Source: Merdivicinus sp050943495
GTDB lineage: Bacteria > Bacillota > Clostridia > Oscillospirales > Ruminococcaceae
Direction of reading: 5' to 3'
DNA: 64,000 nt
Assembly (NCBI GenBank): GCA_050943495.1
Contig: JBMNPH010000002.1
Coordinates: 124,001 to 188,000 of the forward strand
Within the stretch, counting starts at the first letter, position 1, and each line of letters starts with the position of its first letter. The notes beneath the pieces are model-generated. The model was not told the origin of the DNA. It saw only the letters and a program-made list of their open reading frames with translations, and did no database searches. A program made the translations under genes and the position numbers. Shown in pieces: positions 24,717 through 33,702 of the stretch.

Positions 24717-24746
24717 CCCGATGTCAAAAATGGCATCGGGTTATTC
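24717..24746 (+). terminator. Terminator of secA
   Basis: CCCGATG (24717-24723) pairs with CATCGGG (24734-24740), followed by a T-rich stretch (TTATTCTTT). Confidence 0.75.
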
Positions 24747-24751
24747 TTTAC

Positions 24752-24785
24752 AAAAAATCCCCCTGTTCAAGTTCAGAACAGGGGG
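24752..24785 (-). terminator. Terminator of the isomerase-Gfo/Idh operon
   Basis: CCCCCTGTTC (24759-24768) pairs with GAACAGGGGG (24776-24785); on the minus strand the hairpin is followed by TTTTTT (24752-24757 complement). Confidence 0.88.
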
Positions 24786-24800
24786 ATATATCTGCATCTA

Positions 24801-25964
24801 TTAGATTTCAGGAATATCAATGGCAACTTCACGGCCAAGATTTGCAGATTCTGCAATGCCGGAGAGAATCGCCTGATTGTAGAGAATCTGGCTGGTAGGA
24901 ACCGGTGCAGGAGTACCATTTTTGGCAGCATCCAGGAATGTACGAATCTTACGATCAAACAGGTTTGCATCTTCTTTAATAATCGGAATTTCTGTTTCAA
25001 CCTGCGCACCAGCAACTTCATGATAGATTTTCATCGGACCACCAACTGAGCCATTCCAGCACTCAGTCGAAGGAATACGAAGACCACCTTTGGTTCCCAA
25101 AATAATGGTATCACCGGGAGTGTCCATATTCATTGCCCATGCAATCCGGAAGTCCAAAATAATGCCGCCTTCCAGACGAACAAATGCAGCAGCAAAATCA
25201 TCTACGCCAAACAAATCTGCATATTCCGGATGAGTCGGATAATAACTGGGCATCTTGCCAAAGAAATCCGATTTATAACCAGTAACTGTCAAGGGCTTCG
25301 GATAACCAATCGCATTCAGCACCATATCCAACGAATAGCATCCGATGTCAGCCAATGCACCGAGACCAGCAGTTTTTTCTTCAATGAAAGTTGTGCCGAA
25401 CGGAGTCGGAATACCACGACGACGACCGCCACCGGTCTGGATATAATAAATCTTACCCAGTTCTCCGGATTCCACGATTTTTTTGATCATTTTCATATTG
25501 GCGTCAAAACGAGGCTGGAAGCCAATCGAAAGAACTTTTCCGCTTGCCTTCTCCGCACGGCAAAGGTCAATCGCTTCCTCCATTGTTACGCACATCGGTT
25601 TTTCCAGCAAGACATGAACGCCCTTTTCCAGAGCATATTTCGCACAAGGCACATGCTGACGGTTATAGGTGCAGACACTAACTGCATCCAGTTGCTCATG
25701 ATCCAGCATTTCCTTATGATTGGGATAGCAGCGAACGCCTTCTACTCCAAAACGTTTGAAAAATGCTTCCGCTTTACCCGGAATCAAATCGGCACCCGCT
25801 ACGATTTCAACGTCAGGCATCCGCTTATAGCTTTCAATGTGCGCTTCTGCAATCCAGCCGGTTCCGATAATACCAATCCGCAATTTTTTGCTGGTATCAA
25901 CAGCAGCTTCTTCTTCTTGATTAGTTTTAAACTTGTTGAGAATATCCTGTTCCCTCTCAGCCAT
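24801..25964 (-). CDS. Gfo/Idh/MocA family oxidoreductase
   Basis: A 387-aa NAD(P)-dependent sugar or inositol-type dehydrogenase. The Rossmann start RIGIIGTGWIAEAH, the EKPMCV segment carrying the conserved Lys, and the C-terminal substrate barrel are clear. The first 25 residues are an unusual charged extension. AAAGGAGAG precedes the ATG. It follows the sugar isomerase gene by 42 bases, and the pair fits an inositol/keto-sugar breakdown route; the specific substrate cannot be told. Confidence 0.9.
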   Translation of the reverse strand: MAEREQDILNKFKTNQEEEAAVDTSKKLRIGIIGTGWIAEAHIESYKRMPDVEIVAGADLIPGKAEAFFKRFGVEGVRCYPNHKEMLDHEQLDAVSVCTYNRQHVPCAKYALEKGVHVLLEKPMCVTMEEAIDLCRAEKASGKVLSIGFQPRFDANMKMIKKIVESGELGKIYYIQTGGGRRRGIPTPFGTTFIEEKTAGLGALADIGCYSLDMVLNAIGYPKPLTVTGYKSDFFGKMPSYYPTHPEYADLFGVDDFAAAFVRLEGGIILDFRIAWAMNMDTPGDTIILGTKGGLRIPSTECWNGSVGGPMKIYHEVAGAQVETEIPIIKEDANLFDRKIRTFLDAAKNGTPAPVPTSQILYNQAILSGIAESANLGREVAIDIPEI

Positions 25965-26006
25965 TGGTAATCTCTCCTTTAATAACAGTTTATTGTAAAC
26001 AGAGCG

Positions 26007-26834
26007 TCATACGCCCAATGTTTTCAGATAATCGCGGCTCATTTTGGCACATTCCATCGGCGTTTTGTTCATGGAAGGACGATCCTGCTCGACAATCACC
26101 CAACCAGCACCTGCCTCTTCAGAAGCCTTCAGAATCGAGGGAAAATCTTGCATTCCATAACCAACCGGACGGAATTCAAAGACATTTTCTCCTCCTGCTT
26201 TCTGGTCACTGCCGATCAATTCATAAAAGGGAGTATCCCCTGCCTCATCCCGGCTGCTCAAATAAAAGTCTTTCAAATGAACGATCGGTGCACGGCCGGC
26301 ATATTTCCGAACATACGCAGATGGATCCTCTCCTCCGACATTTACCCAACAAGTATCCAACTCTGTCTGCAATAAATCCGCCGGTATTGTCCGATACATA
26401 TAATCTAATGCGTACTCTTCCCCCACTTTTTTGAACTCAAAATCGTGGTTATGATACAACATGACCATACCATTCTTTTTGGCTACTTCGCCCAACATGG
26501 CAATTTCCTTCAAAGTCGGTTCAAATCCTTCTGTATCCGAACGACGTTCTTCCGACAAATATGGCACGGCAACATAAGAACATCCGATTTCTGCATAGCC
26601 TTTCAGCACACCTTCCGGATCCGCCAGCATCTCATCCAACGGGACATGGGCAGAAATCGGTTCCAATCCAGCTTCCTGAATTGCTGCGCGCATTGCTTCA
26701 TATGAATTGCCATATAGACCTGCTAATTCTACACCATCATAACCCATTGCTTTGATTTTTTGCAGTGTCCCCTTCAAGTCTTTTTCCGCATCATCGCGGA
26801 CAGAATATACTTGCAGTCCCACTTTGAATGCCAT
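26007..26834 (-). CDS. Sugar phosphate isomerase/epimerase (AP_endonuc_2 TIM barrel)
   Basis: A 275-aa xylose-isomerase-like TIM-barrel enzyme of the IolE/IolI/hydroxypyruvate isomerase type. Features include LQVYSVRDD at the start, YDGVELAGLYG, the metal-ligand glutamate region, LYHNHDFEF, QTELDTCWVNVGG and PIVHLKDFY. The ATG at 26834 is chosen from GGAAG 8 bases upstream; the open frame upstream lacks family character. It is the first gene of an operon with the Gfo/Idh dehydrogenase and has a strong promoter with a cre-like site at its start. Confidence 0.88.
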   Translation of the reverse strand: MAFKVGLQVYSVRDDAEKDLKGTLQKIKAMGYDGVELAGLYGNSYEAMRAAIQEAGLEPISAHVPLDEMLADPEGVLKGYAEIGCSYVAVPYLSEERRSDTEGFEPTLKEIAMLGEVAKKNGMVMLYHNHDFEFKKVGEEYALDYMYRTIPADLLQTELDTCWVNVGGEDPSAYVRKYAGRAPIVHLKDFYLSSRDEAGDTPFYELIGSDQKAGGENVFEFRPVGYGMQDFPSILKASEEAGAGWVIVEQDRPSMNKTPMECAKMSRDYLKTLGV

Positions 26835-26856
26835 ATCTGAATCTTCCTTTCTGAAA

Positions 26857-26870
26857 TGTAATCGTTTTCT
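26857..26870. promoter_or_regulatory. Catabolite-response (cre/CcpA-like) site
   Basis: TGTAATCGTTTTCT matches the cre consensus TGWAANCGNTNWCA at all defined positions but the last. It overlaps the predicted transcription start of the isomerase operon, the usual place for CcpA repression. Confidence 0.55.
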
Positions 26871-26873
26871 TTT

Positions 26874-26902
26874 ATTATATCGAAATGAATCTTGTGCGTC
26901 AA
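26874..26902 (-). promoter_or_regulatory. Promoter of the isomerase-Gfo/Idh operon
   Basis: TTGACG (26897-26902) and TATAAT (26874-26879) on the minus strand are 17 bases apart, 40 bases before the start codon. Confidence 0.8.
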
Positions 26903-26961
26903 GTTCTATATTTCCTATATTTATATCAAAATTATTGTTTATTTTGCTAATATATTTTAGC

Positions 26962-26994
26962 AAAAAAGATGCCGCAGTTCATGTCCACGGCATC
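26962..26994 (-). terminator. Terminator of the PocR-AraC gene
   Basis: GATGCCG (26968-26974) pairs with CGGCATC (26988-26994); on the minus strand TTTTTTG follows. Confidence 0.85.
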
Positions 26995-26998
26995 CTTT

Positions 26999-28246
26999 TT
27001 ATTCGACATCTTCCATTTGCACCGGCTGAACAGCCACACCCCGACTGTCTCGGTATTTTTTAGGAGAAATTCCCACCATTTTTTTGAATACTCTGGTAAA
27101 ATAACTCTGATCTTCAAAACCACAAAGATTTGCAATATCAATCAGACTGACTTCCTTGTCCAGCAGCAAAACCTTACTTTTTTCAATTCGAACACGATTG
27201 ACATAATTGGTCAAGCTTTCCCCTATTTCTTCCTTAAAAATACTGCTCAGATACGCTTTACTTAAAAACGCATTGCGGGCGATCTCATCCAGTGATAATT
27301 TTTTATCGTAATTCGCACGCACATACTCCATTGTTTTATACACCGCATCAATGTGTTTGATACGGGAAAAATCAAAGGTATAATCAATAAATCGGTGCAT
27401 GATACCGGTCAACCAAACACTCAATTCTTCAATGGAGGAAAACTGCTCAATTTTTTGAATATATTCGTTGTTAAAACCAAAAATTTCCTGGACATCTGCG
27501 CCAGCATCGATACTCGCCCTCGAAATCAGGACGACTAATTCCATAACACGGGCTTTGATTTCGTCTAAATTGAAATTGCTTAGGAAAAAAATCTCACCTA
27601 AAAGCTGATTTAACAGTTCTCGGGATCCGGCTTTATCACGGCTGCGAATCATTGCCTGCAACTTCTTTTCCGACTCAATCGGATACGGCATCTCTCCATC
27701 ATGAGAAGCATACCGTTCCTTTACGTCATAAATCGCATTCAGCAAACGTTCCTGCTCATATACAAAATTCCCGGCTTTACTGTGCGGAATACCACTGATA
27801 GCCGTTGTGACTGCTGCCAGAATTTCCGACAAATCCGTCACCTGTCTCGGTGCCATTTCCGGCAATTCAGAAAGACAGGAAGCCATCTCTCCGCAGGGTA
27901 ACTCCTGTAAAGTATCCTGAATATTTCCCATGATAATGGGGCCGGCGATCAATCCTCCTGCAAGATTGCCAGTTTCGTCTGATACAGAGGAAGCAACAAA
28001 CACCAGTCCTAATGGGCAATAATAAATATACCGACCATTCCAACGATATGCTTCGGAACATCCATAGCAATGAGTATACTGACGCATTTGATTATAATTG
28101 GAACAATTTTTACAGAAAATACCAGTTGGGACTTCCGGTTCCAGAAAATCATGGATTGACATGTCGATAACCGAACATTCCACGCCGCACAGACCTGAAA
28201 AATGTCCACTATATTTTAAACAACGATCCTGCAGTGATTTTTCCAC
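26999..28246 (-). CDS. PocR-domain AraC-family transcriptional regulator
   Basis: A 415-aa regulator with an N-terminal PocR sensory domain (Cys-rich FCKNCSNY and CYGCSEAYRWNGRYIYYC, then LGLVFVASSVSDETG), a linker, and a C-terminal AraC double helix-turn-helix (from about residue 310; FLSKAYLSSIFKEEIGES, LCGFEDQSYFTRVFKK). PocR domains bind small ligands such as hydrocarbon derivatives or diols. The start is GTG at 28246, 8 bases after GGAGG. It lies between the isomerase operon and the corrinoid-activator gene and may control either. Confidence 0.9.
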   Translation of the reverse strand: MEKSLQDRCLKYSGHFSGLCGVECSVIDMSIHDFLEPEVPTGIFCKNCSNYNQMRQYTHCYGCSEAYRWNGRYIYYCPLGLVFVASSVSDETGNLAGGLIAGPIIMGNIQDTLQELPCGEMASCLSELPEMAPRQVTDLSEILAAVTTAISGIPHSKAGNFVYEQERLLNAIYDVKERYASHDGEMPYPIESEKKLQAMIRSRDKAGSRELLNQLLGEIFFLSNFNLDEIKARVMELVVLISRASIDAGADVQEIFGFNNEYIQKIEQFSSIEELSVWLTGIMHRFIDYTFDFSRIKHIDAVYKTMEYVRANYDKKLSLDEIARNAFLSKAYLSSIFKEEIGESLTNYVNRVRIEKSKVLLLDKEVSLIDIANLCGFEDQSYFTRVFKKMVGISPKKYRDSRGVAVQPVQMEDVE

Positions 28247-28281
28247 CCGGATACCCTCCCTGTTGCAAAGACTGCAAATTT

Positions 28282-28310
28282 AGTATACCATAAAATCCGA
28301 TAAATTACAA
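28282..28310 (-). promoter_or_regulatory. Promoter of the PocR-AraC gene
   Basis: TTGTAA (28305-28310) and TATACT (28282-28287) on the minus strand are 17 bases apart. The -35 box overlaps the stop codon of the upstream ATPase gene. Confidence 0.65.
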
Positions 28311-29870
28311 CTCAGCTGCTGTAAACATCATGGATTCCATATACTGATCGCTGAAGAAGGGGTTGGATGAAAGGTCAACTGTTTCCATACGGTAAGCAAT
28401 CTGCTCTGATTCCGCGTAAAAAGCCTTCCGTTGCAGAATCATTTCTGCGCCCTCCAGCGCAGCATTGCCCAAAACTTCCGCTTTTTCCGCTAATTCGGCA
28501 GGATACAAGCCAATTGCAGCAGCATTCTCTACATTGATATGGCTGCCGAATCCGCCCGCAATTACAAAGCGTTCTACATTCGCAGGAGTCAGGCCTGCTT
28601 CATGTAGCAAGGTACAAATACCAGCGCAGATAGCGGCTTTTGCAAGCTGTACCGCACGAATATCTTTCTGGGTAAAAAGTGTTTTTTCTCCGAATCGGAA
28701 TGCCAGGGTGTTTCCTGCATCCTGAATATTTTCGATATAATCGTGATCTTCTTCTAAAAGCAGACCGGTTTCATCGACTGCGCCGATTTTCAGAAGAAGC
28801 GCCATCGCATCAATAACACCGGATCCACAAATTCCGGTATCCGGCAAATCTCCCACGGTTTCACAGCAGATCTTTTTCTCTGCATCCAGCCACACCCGAC
28901 GGATTGCACCGCCCAGTGCAGGCATTCCCATATAAATTCCGGCACCTTCCAAAGCCGGACCTGCTGCTGTCGAACTGCAATACATTTTTCCATCGTGAAT
29001 CAGGGCAATTTCACCGTTCGTTCCAACATCAATCAAAAGTGCGGTCTTATTTTCTTCGGTAATGCCACTTGCCAGAACTGCTGTTGTAATATCACCGCCT
29101 ACAAACGCTGAGTTGCATCGTGTCAGATAGCAGCGAGCAGCAGGCGCTGTCTGAAATTGCATCGGAAATTCTCGTCCAAACAATTCATCCGCATCAAAAG
29201 GAGCGTGAGACAGGCAATCCACATCCCGATTGGTAAGCAGGTAAAGCATCGTGGTATTTCCGGTAATGATGATTCGAGCAATCTGATCGCCAGGCAATCC
29301 GGTTTTTTGACAGAGTTCTGTTAACAAACGCTCGATACACTCTAAGATACAGACCGAAAGTGCTTCCCGATCTCCCGCAAGGGAACGTTCAATTCGAGAG
29401 ATTACATCTGCCCCGTATTTCTCCTGGGGATTCTGCTCGCAGGCAGAAGCCAATTCCCTGCCAGACGCACATTCCACCAGAGTTGCCGCAACCGTTGTCG
29501 TCCCGATATCAATACCAACGCCATATCCTTCTGTCTGGTCTCGCTCAAAATTGCGGGAAACAGCATCTGTTTGAATGACGGAAATATTGCTTTTATTGCT
29601 GAGTGTTACCTCTGCATCTCCTACAATCTTTGTCCGGCATGCGAGACGGATCCCAGCAGTAAGATCTTCCGATGTTAACAACTTTTCTTCTTCTGGCGAA
29701 AGGGGCGACAACGCACCACTTGCTTTTACGCGGCATTTTCCGCAGCGTCCGTTTCCGGCACAAGGCAGATCCAGGGGATGTTCATGAAGTGCCAGAATTT
29801 CAGACAGATAGGCGGGCTGTTCTACCGAAAAAGTTTGAGATCCCTCACTGGTATGTACGGTCAGTGTCAT
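28305..29870 (-). CDS. RACE-like corrinoid-activating ASKHA ATPase with 2Fe-2S domain
   Basis: A 521-aa protein that reductively reactivates corrinoid methyltransferase proteins. The N-terminus is a ferredoxin fold with the Cys pattern CAGNGRCGKC...C; the rest is an ASKHA-fold nucleotide-binding domain (GVGIDIGTTTVAATLVE, GDITTAVLASG, LIDVGTNGEIAL, AGGFGSHIN). The ATG at 29870 lies after AAAGGAGG and shares four bases (ATGA) with the end of the DUF2284 gene. No corrinoid protein or B12 methyltransferase is adjacent, though two UroD-family genes lie elsewhere in the window. Confidence 0.88.
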   Translation of the reverse strand: MTLTVHTSEGSQTFSVEQPAYLSEILALHEHPLDLPCAGNGRCGKCRVKASGALSPLSPEEEKLLTSEDLTAGIRLACRTKIVGDAEVTLSNKSNISVIQTDAVSRNFERDQTEGYGVGIDIGTTTVAATLVECASGRELASACEQNPQEKYGADVISRIERSLAGDREALSVCILECIERLLTELCQKTGLPGDQIARIIITGNTTMLYLLTNRDVDCLSHAPFDADELFGREFPMQFQTAPAARCYLTRCNSAFVGGDITTAVLASGITEENKTALLIDVGTNGEIALIHDGKMYCSSTAAGPALEGAGIYMGMPALGGAIRRVWLDAEKKICCETVGDLPDTGICGSGVIDAMALLLKIGAVDETGLLLEEDHDYIENIQDAGNTLAFRFGEKTLFTQKDIRAVQLAKAAICAGICTLLHEAGLTPANVERFVIAGGFGSHINVENAAAIGLYPAELAEKAEVLGNAALEGAEMILQRKAFYAESEQIAYRMETVDLSSNPFFSDQYMESMMFTAAEL

Positions 29871-30442
29871 TTTGTTTCCTCCTTTGACTGAACAGCATCC
29901 TCGAATAGACACATTCCGAAATAGGTAACCGTATTGACGCCGTTAATGTATTTCATATTGACGCGGGGAGCAAGTTGAGAAACAGCCACGCCATATGCTT
30001 CCAATGAAGCAAGCGCCTTATCTGGAAAACGGCAGGGTTCTTCATCCAATTTGGAACAGCGTTCACAATTATGACAACCGCCGGCAGATAAATGCAGGAA
30101 ATTTCCTTTCCAGTTCGCAGCAGTTTTTTCGATAAAATCTCTTGTATTTTTGTTGTGATTGGCAGCGACTGCCATCATTCCTTCAAAATCGTAGGAATCC
30201 TCGATTTCCCCAATGGTTTGATAAACGATAGCATAGGGGTATTTTTTTGCCCGTGCAATCAATTCTTCAATGGGACCCACAGAAGGCGGACAAGTCCAGC
30301 ATTTACCGTATTTTCCACATTGATTTGCTTCACATGCCTTGCGAAAAACCGGATCAAATGGGATACGGTCTATTGTAATCAGTCCGGCATTTGTAAAACC
30401 GGATTCTTTTGCTAGATCACATAAAAACGAAAACTGTTCCAT
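29867..30442 (-). CDS. DUF2284 predicted metal-binding protein
   Basis: A 191-aa cysteine-rich cytosolic protein. CGKYGKCWTCPP near residue 45 and CHNCERCSKLDEEPC near residue 120 look like metal or Fe-S ligands. It is often next to RACE-like corrinoid-reactivating genes, as here (4-base overlap), so it probably serves the same methyl-transfer process. The ATG at 30442 is taken from GGAGT upstream; the longer frame upstream has no good site. Confidence 0.82.
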   Translation of the reverse strand: MEQFSFLCDLAKESGFTNAGLITIDRIPFDPVFRKACEANQCGKYGKCWTCPPSVGPIEELIARAKKYPYAIVYQTIGEIEDSYDFEGMMAVAANHNKNTRDFIEKTAANWKGNFLHLSAGGCHNCERCSKLDEEPCRFPDKALASLEAYGVAVSQLAPRVNMKYINGVNTVTYFGMCLFEDAVQSKEETK

Positions 30443-30599
30443 ATTGCTGCACTCCTTTATATCAATTGCAGATGCACAAAATAATATAATTCTATCATAT
30501 TCTTTTCCATTCAAAAGGTCTATCATTTTTTTTGAAGTTTTTGAATTTTTTTACAAAGCTGTTTTTTACGCTATTTCCACAGAAGATTGGTGGAACTAC

Positions 30600-30628
30600 T
30601 TGTATTTTTTTTTGCGATTCCGTATAAT
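30600..30628 (+). promoter_or_regulatory. Promoter of the alpha-mannosidase gene
   Basis: TTGTAT (30600-30605) and TATAAT (30623-30628) are 17 bases apart, 48 bases before the start codon. Confidence 0.65.
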
Positions 30629-30676
30629 AGAAAAAGCGAAAGCGTAATATTCCACTAACAGAAAGGATTTTGGCCT

Positions 30677-33658
30677 ATGGCTTATTGCTACAAAAATGCA
30701 CGTCAACGGATTCATCCGCTGATGAGAAAATTGGAAACAGCGTATTCCACACGGATTGCTCAGCTGCATTGTACTGCTTATGTCACACCGGAACCAGTAC
30801 CGTTTGCAGAGCGCACTTCCGGCGAACCAAAAGAGTTGACCGTTGGAGGCCGCTGGGGAAATCTTTGGGATTGCGCTTGGATGCATTTTACCGGAGAAAT
30901 TCCTGCGGATCTGAAACTTGAAAAAGATGAGACACTGATTCTGCTCATTGATGTCAACGGTGAAGGGCTGCTTTACGATCAAGATGGCACTCCGATTATG
31001 GGCCTGACAACCGGAACAAGTGCTTATGAATACGGAACCTGTGCGAAACGAACCATCCCGGTTTCTCTATGCGGTGCAAAGGACGGGAAAATTGATATCT
31101 GGGTAGACGCCGGCTGTAATGACCTGTTCGGACGTTTCGTCGGAAGCGGAACACTGGAGGAAGCTTCTATTGCAATCCGGCATGAACAGCTGCGTAGCCT
31201 TCATTACGATATTCACGTTTTGGCGGATGCTATGGAAGCACTTCCGGAATCCTCCGTGCGCCATCATAGCATATTGCGTGCTTTGGACGCTGCAGCGAAC
31301 TGCTTGTGTGACTTCACCACAGAAGAAGCAGTAAAAGCACGTGAGATTCTCAAAAAAGAATTGGATAAACAAGGCGGTGACCCTTCCCTGCATATTGCAG
31401 CAATCGGTCATGCTCATATCGACTTGGCATGGCTGTGGCCTATTCGGGAGACCATCCGGAAAGGCGCCCGTACCTTTTCTCATACACTGCGCCTGATGGA
31501 ACGGTATCCGGATTATAAATTCGGTGCCAGCCAAGCGCAGCTTTATGACTGGATGAAGCAATACTATCCCACAATCTATGCAGACATGAAGCAGCGAATC
31601 CGTGAAAAACGCTGGGAAGTACAAGGTGCCATGTGGGTAGAACCGGATACGAACGTAACCGGCGGCGAATCACTGATTCGACAGATTCTGGTTGGTACTC
31701 GATTCTGGAAAGATGAATTTGGGGTGACGGTCAATAACCTCTGGCTCCCAGATGTATTCGGATACACCGGAGCCCTTCCACAAATTCTGAAAAAGAGCGG
31801 CATCGACTATTTCATGACGCAGAAGCTTTCCTGGAATGAACATGACTCATTCCCGCACCATACCTTCTGGTGGGAAGGCATTGACGGCAGCCGGGTACTC
31901 ACCCACATGCTGCCCGAAGAAACTTACAATGGACCGGCACTCCCCCATTCGGTCACAACCATGGAAAAGAACTTTAAAGAAAAGGGACTTTCCGAATACG
32001 CTCTGATGCTGTTCGGTATCGGAGACGGCGGCGGCGGTCCCGGTGCATATCATTTGGAACGGCTCGATCGTATCCAAAATTTAGAAGGCTTCTCACCGGT
32101 CAAACAGCGTTTTGCTCGTGACTTGCTGGAAGATATTTCCCGTGAAAATGCAGAATTCTCCACATGGAAAGGCGAACTTTATCTGGAAAATCATCGCGGA
32201 ACTTATACTACGCAGGCTAAAAATAAGCGTTATAACCGCAAATTGGAATATGCACTGCGCAATCTGGAATATCTGGCAGTTCTGGCGGAATCCCGTGCCG
32301 GTATTCCCTATCCTGCTGAAGAACTGGATAAAATCTGGAAAGAAATCCTTTTGTATCAATTCCATGATATTCTTCCAGGCTCTTCCATTACACGGGTTTA
32401 TACCGAATCCCTTGCTCGATATGCTGTTTTGGAAGAACAGATTCAACAGCTGACCAATGTCCGCCTTGCTGCACTGACCGCAGAGAAGCCGGCACTCTAC
32501 AACACATTGAGTTTTGAGCGTACCGAAATGGTTACTCATAACGGGGAGACACGCCGTATTACCGTTCCGGCAATGGCTGCTGTCTGCTGGGAAAACGGAC
32601 AGCCGGTTGCTGCAGATGAATTAACGGCCTCGGAAAATCTGCTGGAAAATGAATGCCTTTGTGCCAAATTTGATGAAACCGGCGCGCTGATTTCATTGTT
32701 TGATAAAAAGAATCAGCGGGAAGTTCTTGCTGCACCTGCCAATATTTTGCGGCTTTATGATGACAGCAACGGAAATGCATGGAATATTGAGATCTATTAT
32801 GAGGACAAGCCTGTTCAGCAGATGCAGCTGAAGAGTGCTCGTGCTTATCTGGAAAATGGCGCAGCTGTTCTGGAACAGCATTATGTCACGGAAAAATCTT
32901 CTTTGATCCAGAAAATTCGTCTGGAAGCCGGCAGCGATCTGCTTGTTTTTGACACAGAAGCAGATTGGCATGAACATCTGAAAATGCTCCGTACCTCCTT
33001 CCCAGTCGATGTCTACTCGGATGAAGCAATCTGTGACATTCAGTTCGGCAATCTGCACCGTTCGACGCATCGCAATACTTCATGGGATGTCAGCCAGTTT
33101 GAAATTTGTGCGCACAAATGGGTGGATCTCAACGACGGCGGTTATGGTATTTCCTTGCTGAATGACTGTAAATATGGTTACAAAGCAGAAAACAACATTC
33201 TGGATTTGAATTTGCTTCGCAGTTCCAATGATACCAGCGAACGCGATTCCCAGCCGCTGGATCAGGGCGTTCATCACTTTGCTTATGCAATCTATCCGCA
33301 TAGCGGGGATGAAAAACAGGCAAAAGTGGAACAGAAAGCGCTGGCGTTTAATATTCCCCTGCTCTTCGCAGAATGCGGTACCGCAAAGCATCTGCCAGAG
33401 GAAAACTTCGTGCGTGTTGCAGCTGAAAATGTGGAATTGTCTGCCGTTAAGCGTGCGGAAGATGCAAGCGGTGTCATTGTACGTCTATTTGAGATATTCG
33501 GACGGAAATCTGAAGCGGAAGTCACACTGCCGGCTGGAACTTCCCGCTGCTTCCTATGTTCTTTGACCGAAAATGAGGAACAGGAACTGACAATCCGGGA
33601 AGGAAAAGTACTCCTGCCTTTCCACCCCTTTGAAATTCAGACCTTAAAACTTCAATAA
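30677..33658 (+). CDS. Alpha-mannosidase, glycoside hydrolase family 38
   Basis: A 993-aa cytosolic enzyme removing alpha-mannosyl residues, as in N-glycan or mannan breakdown. The GH38 active site is plain: zinc ligands His245/His247 with Asp249 (GHAHIDLAWLWP) and the nucleophile Asp359 (LPDVFGYTG), plus KLSWNEHDSFPHHTFWW. The C-terminal half forms the typical beta-sandwich domains. AAGGA precedes the ATG. It stands alone, with a convergent hairpin shared with argF; a related corrinoid/sugar cluster lies upstream on the other strand. Confidence 0.95.
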   Translation: MAYCYKNARQRIHPLMRKLETAYSTRIAQLHCTAYVTPEPVPFAERTSGEPKELTVGGRWGNLWDCAWMHFTGEIPADLKLEKDETLILLIDVNGEGLLYDQDGTPIMGLTTGTSAYEYGTCAKRTIPVSLCGAKDGKIDIWVDAGCNDLFGRFVGSGTLEEASIAIRHEQLRSLHYDIHVLADAMEALPESSVRHHSILRALDAAANCLCDFTTEEAVKAREILKKELDKQGGDPSLHIAAIGHAHIDLAWLWPIRETIRKGARTFSHTLRLMERYPDYKFGASQAQLYDWMKQYYPTIYADMKQRIREKRWEVQGAMWVEPDTNVTGGESLIRQILVGTRFWKDEFGVTVNNLWLPDVFGYTGALPQILKKSGIDYFMTQKLSWNEHDSFPHHTFWWEGIDGSRVLTHMLPEETYNGPALPHSVTTMEKNFKEKGLSEYALMLFGIGDGGGGPGAYHLERLDRIQNLEGFSPVKQRFARDLLEDISRENAEFSTWKGELYLENHRGTYTTQAKNKRYNRKLEYALRNLEYLAVLAESRAGIPYPAEELDKIWKEILLYQFHDILPGSSITRVYTESLARYAVLEEQIQQLTNVRLAALTAEKPALYNTLSFERTEMVTHNGETRRITVPAMAAVCWENGQPVAADELTASENLLENECLCAKFDETGALISLFDKKNQREVLAAPANILRLYDDSNGNAWNIEIYYEDKPVQQMQLKSARAYLENGAAVLEQHYVTEKSSLIQKIRLEAGSDLLVFDTEADWHEHLKMLRTSFPVDVYSDEAICDIQFGNLHRSTHRNTSWDVSQFEICAHKWVDLNDGGYGISLLNDCKYGYKAENNILDLNLLRSSNDTSERDSQPLDQGVHHFAYAIYPHSGDEKQAKVEQKALAFNIPLLFAECGTAKHLPEENFVRVAAENVELSAVKRAEDASGVIVRLFEIFGRKSEAEVTLPAGTSRCFLCSLTENEEQELTIREGKVLLPFHPFEIQTLKLQ

Positions 33659-33702
33659 TAACAGAACGGGGACGATGAAAATTCATCGCCCCCGTTCTGT
33701 TA
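33659..33702. terminator. Convergent hairpin, alpha-mannosidase / argF
   Basis: AACAGAACGGGG (33659-33670) pairs with CCCCGTTCTGTT (33690-33701), with an inner CGATGAA/TTCATCG stem. T-rich sequence follows on the plus side, less clearly on the minus side. Confidence 0.75.
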
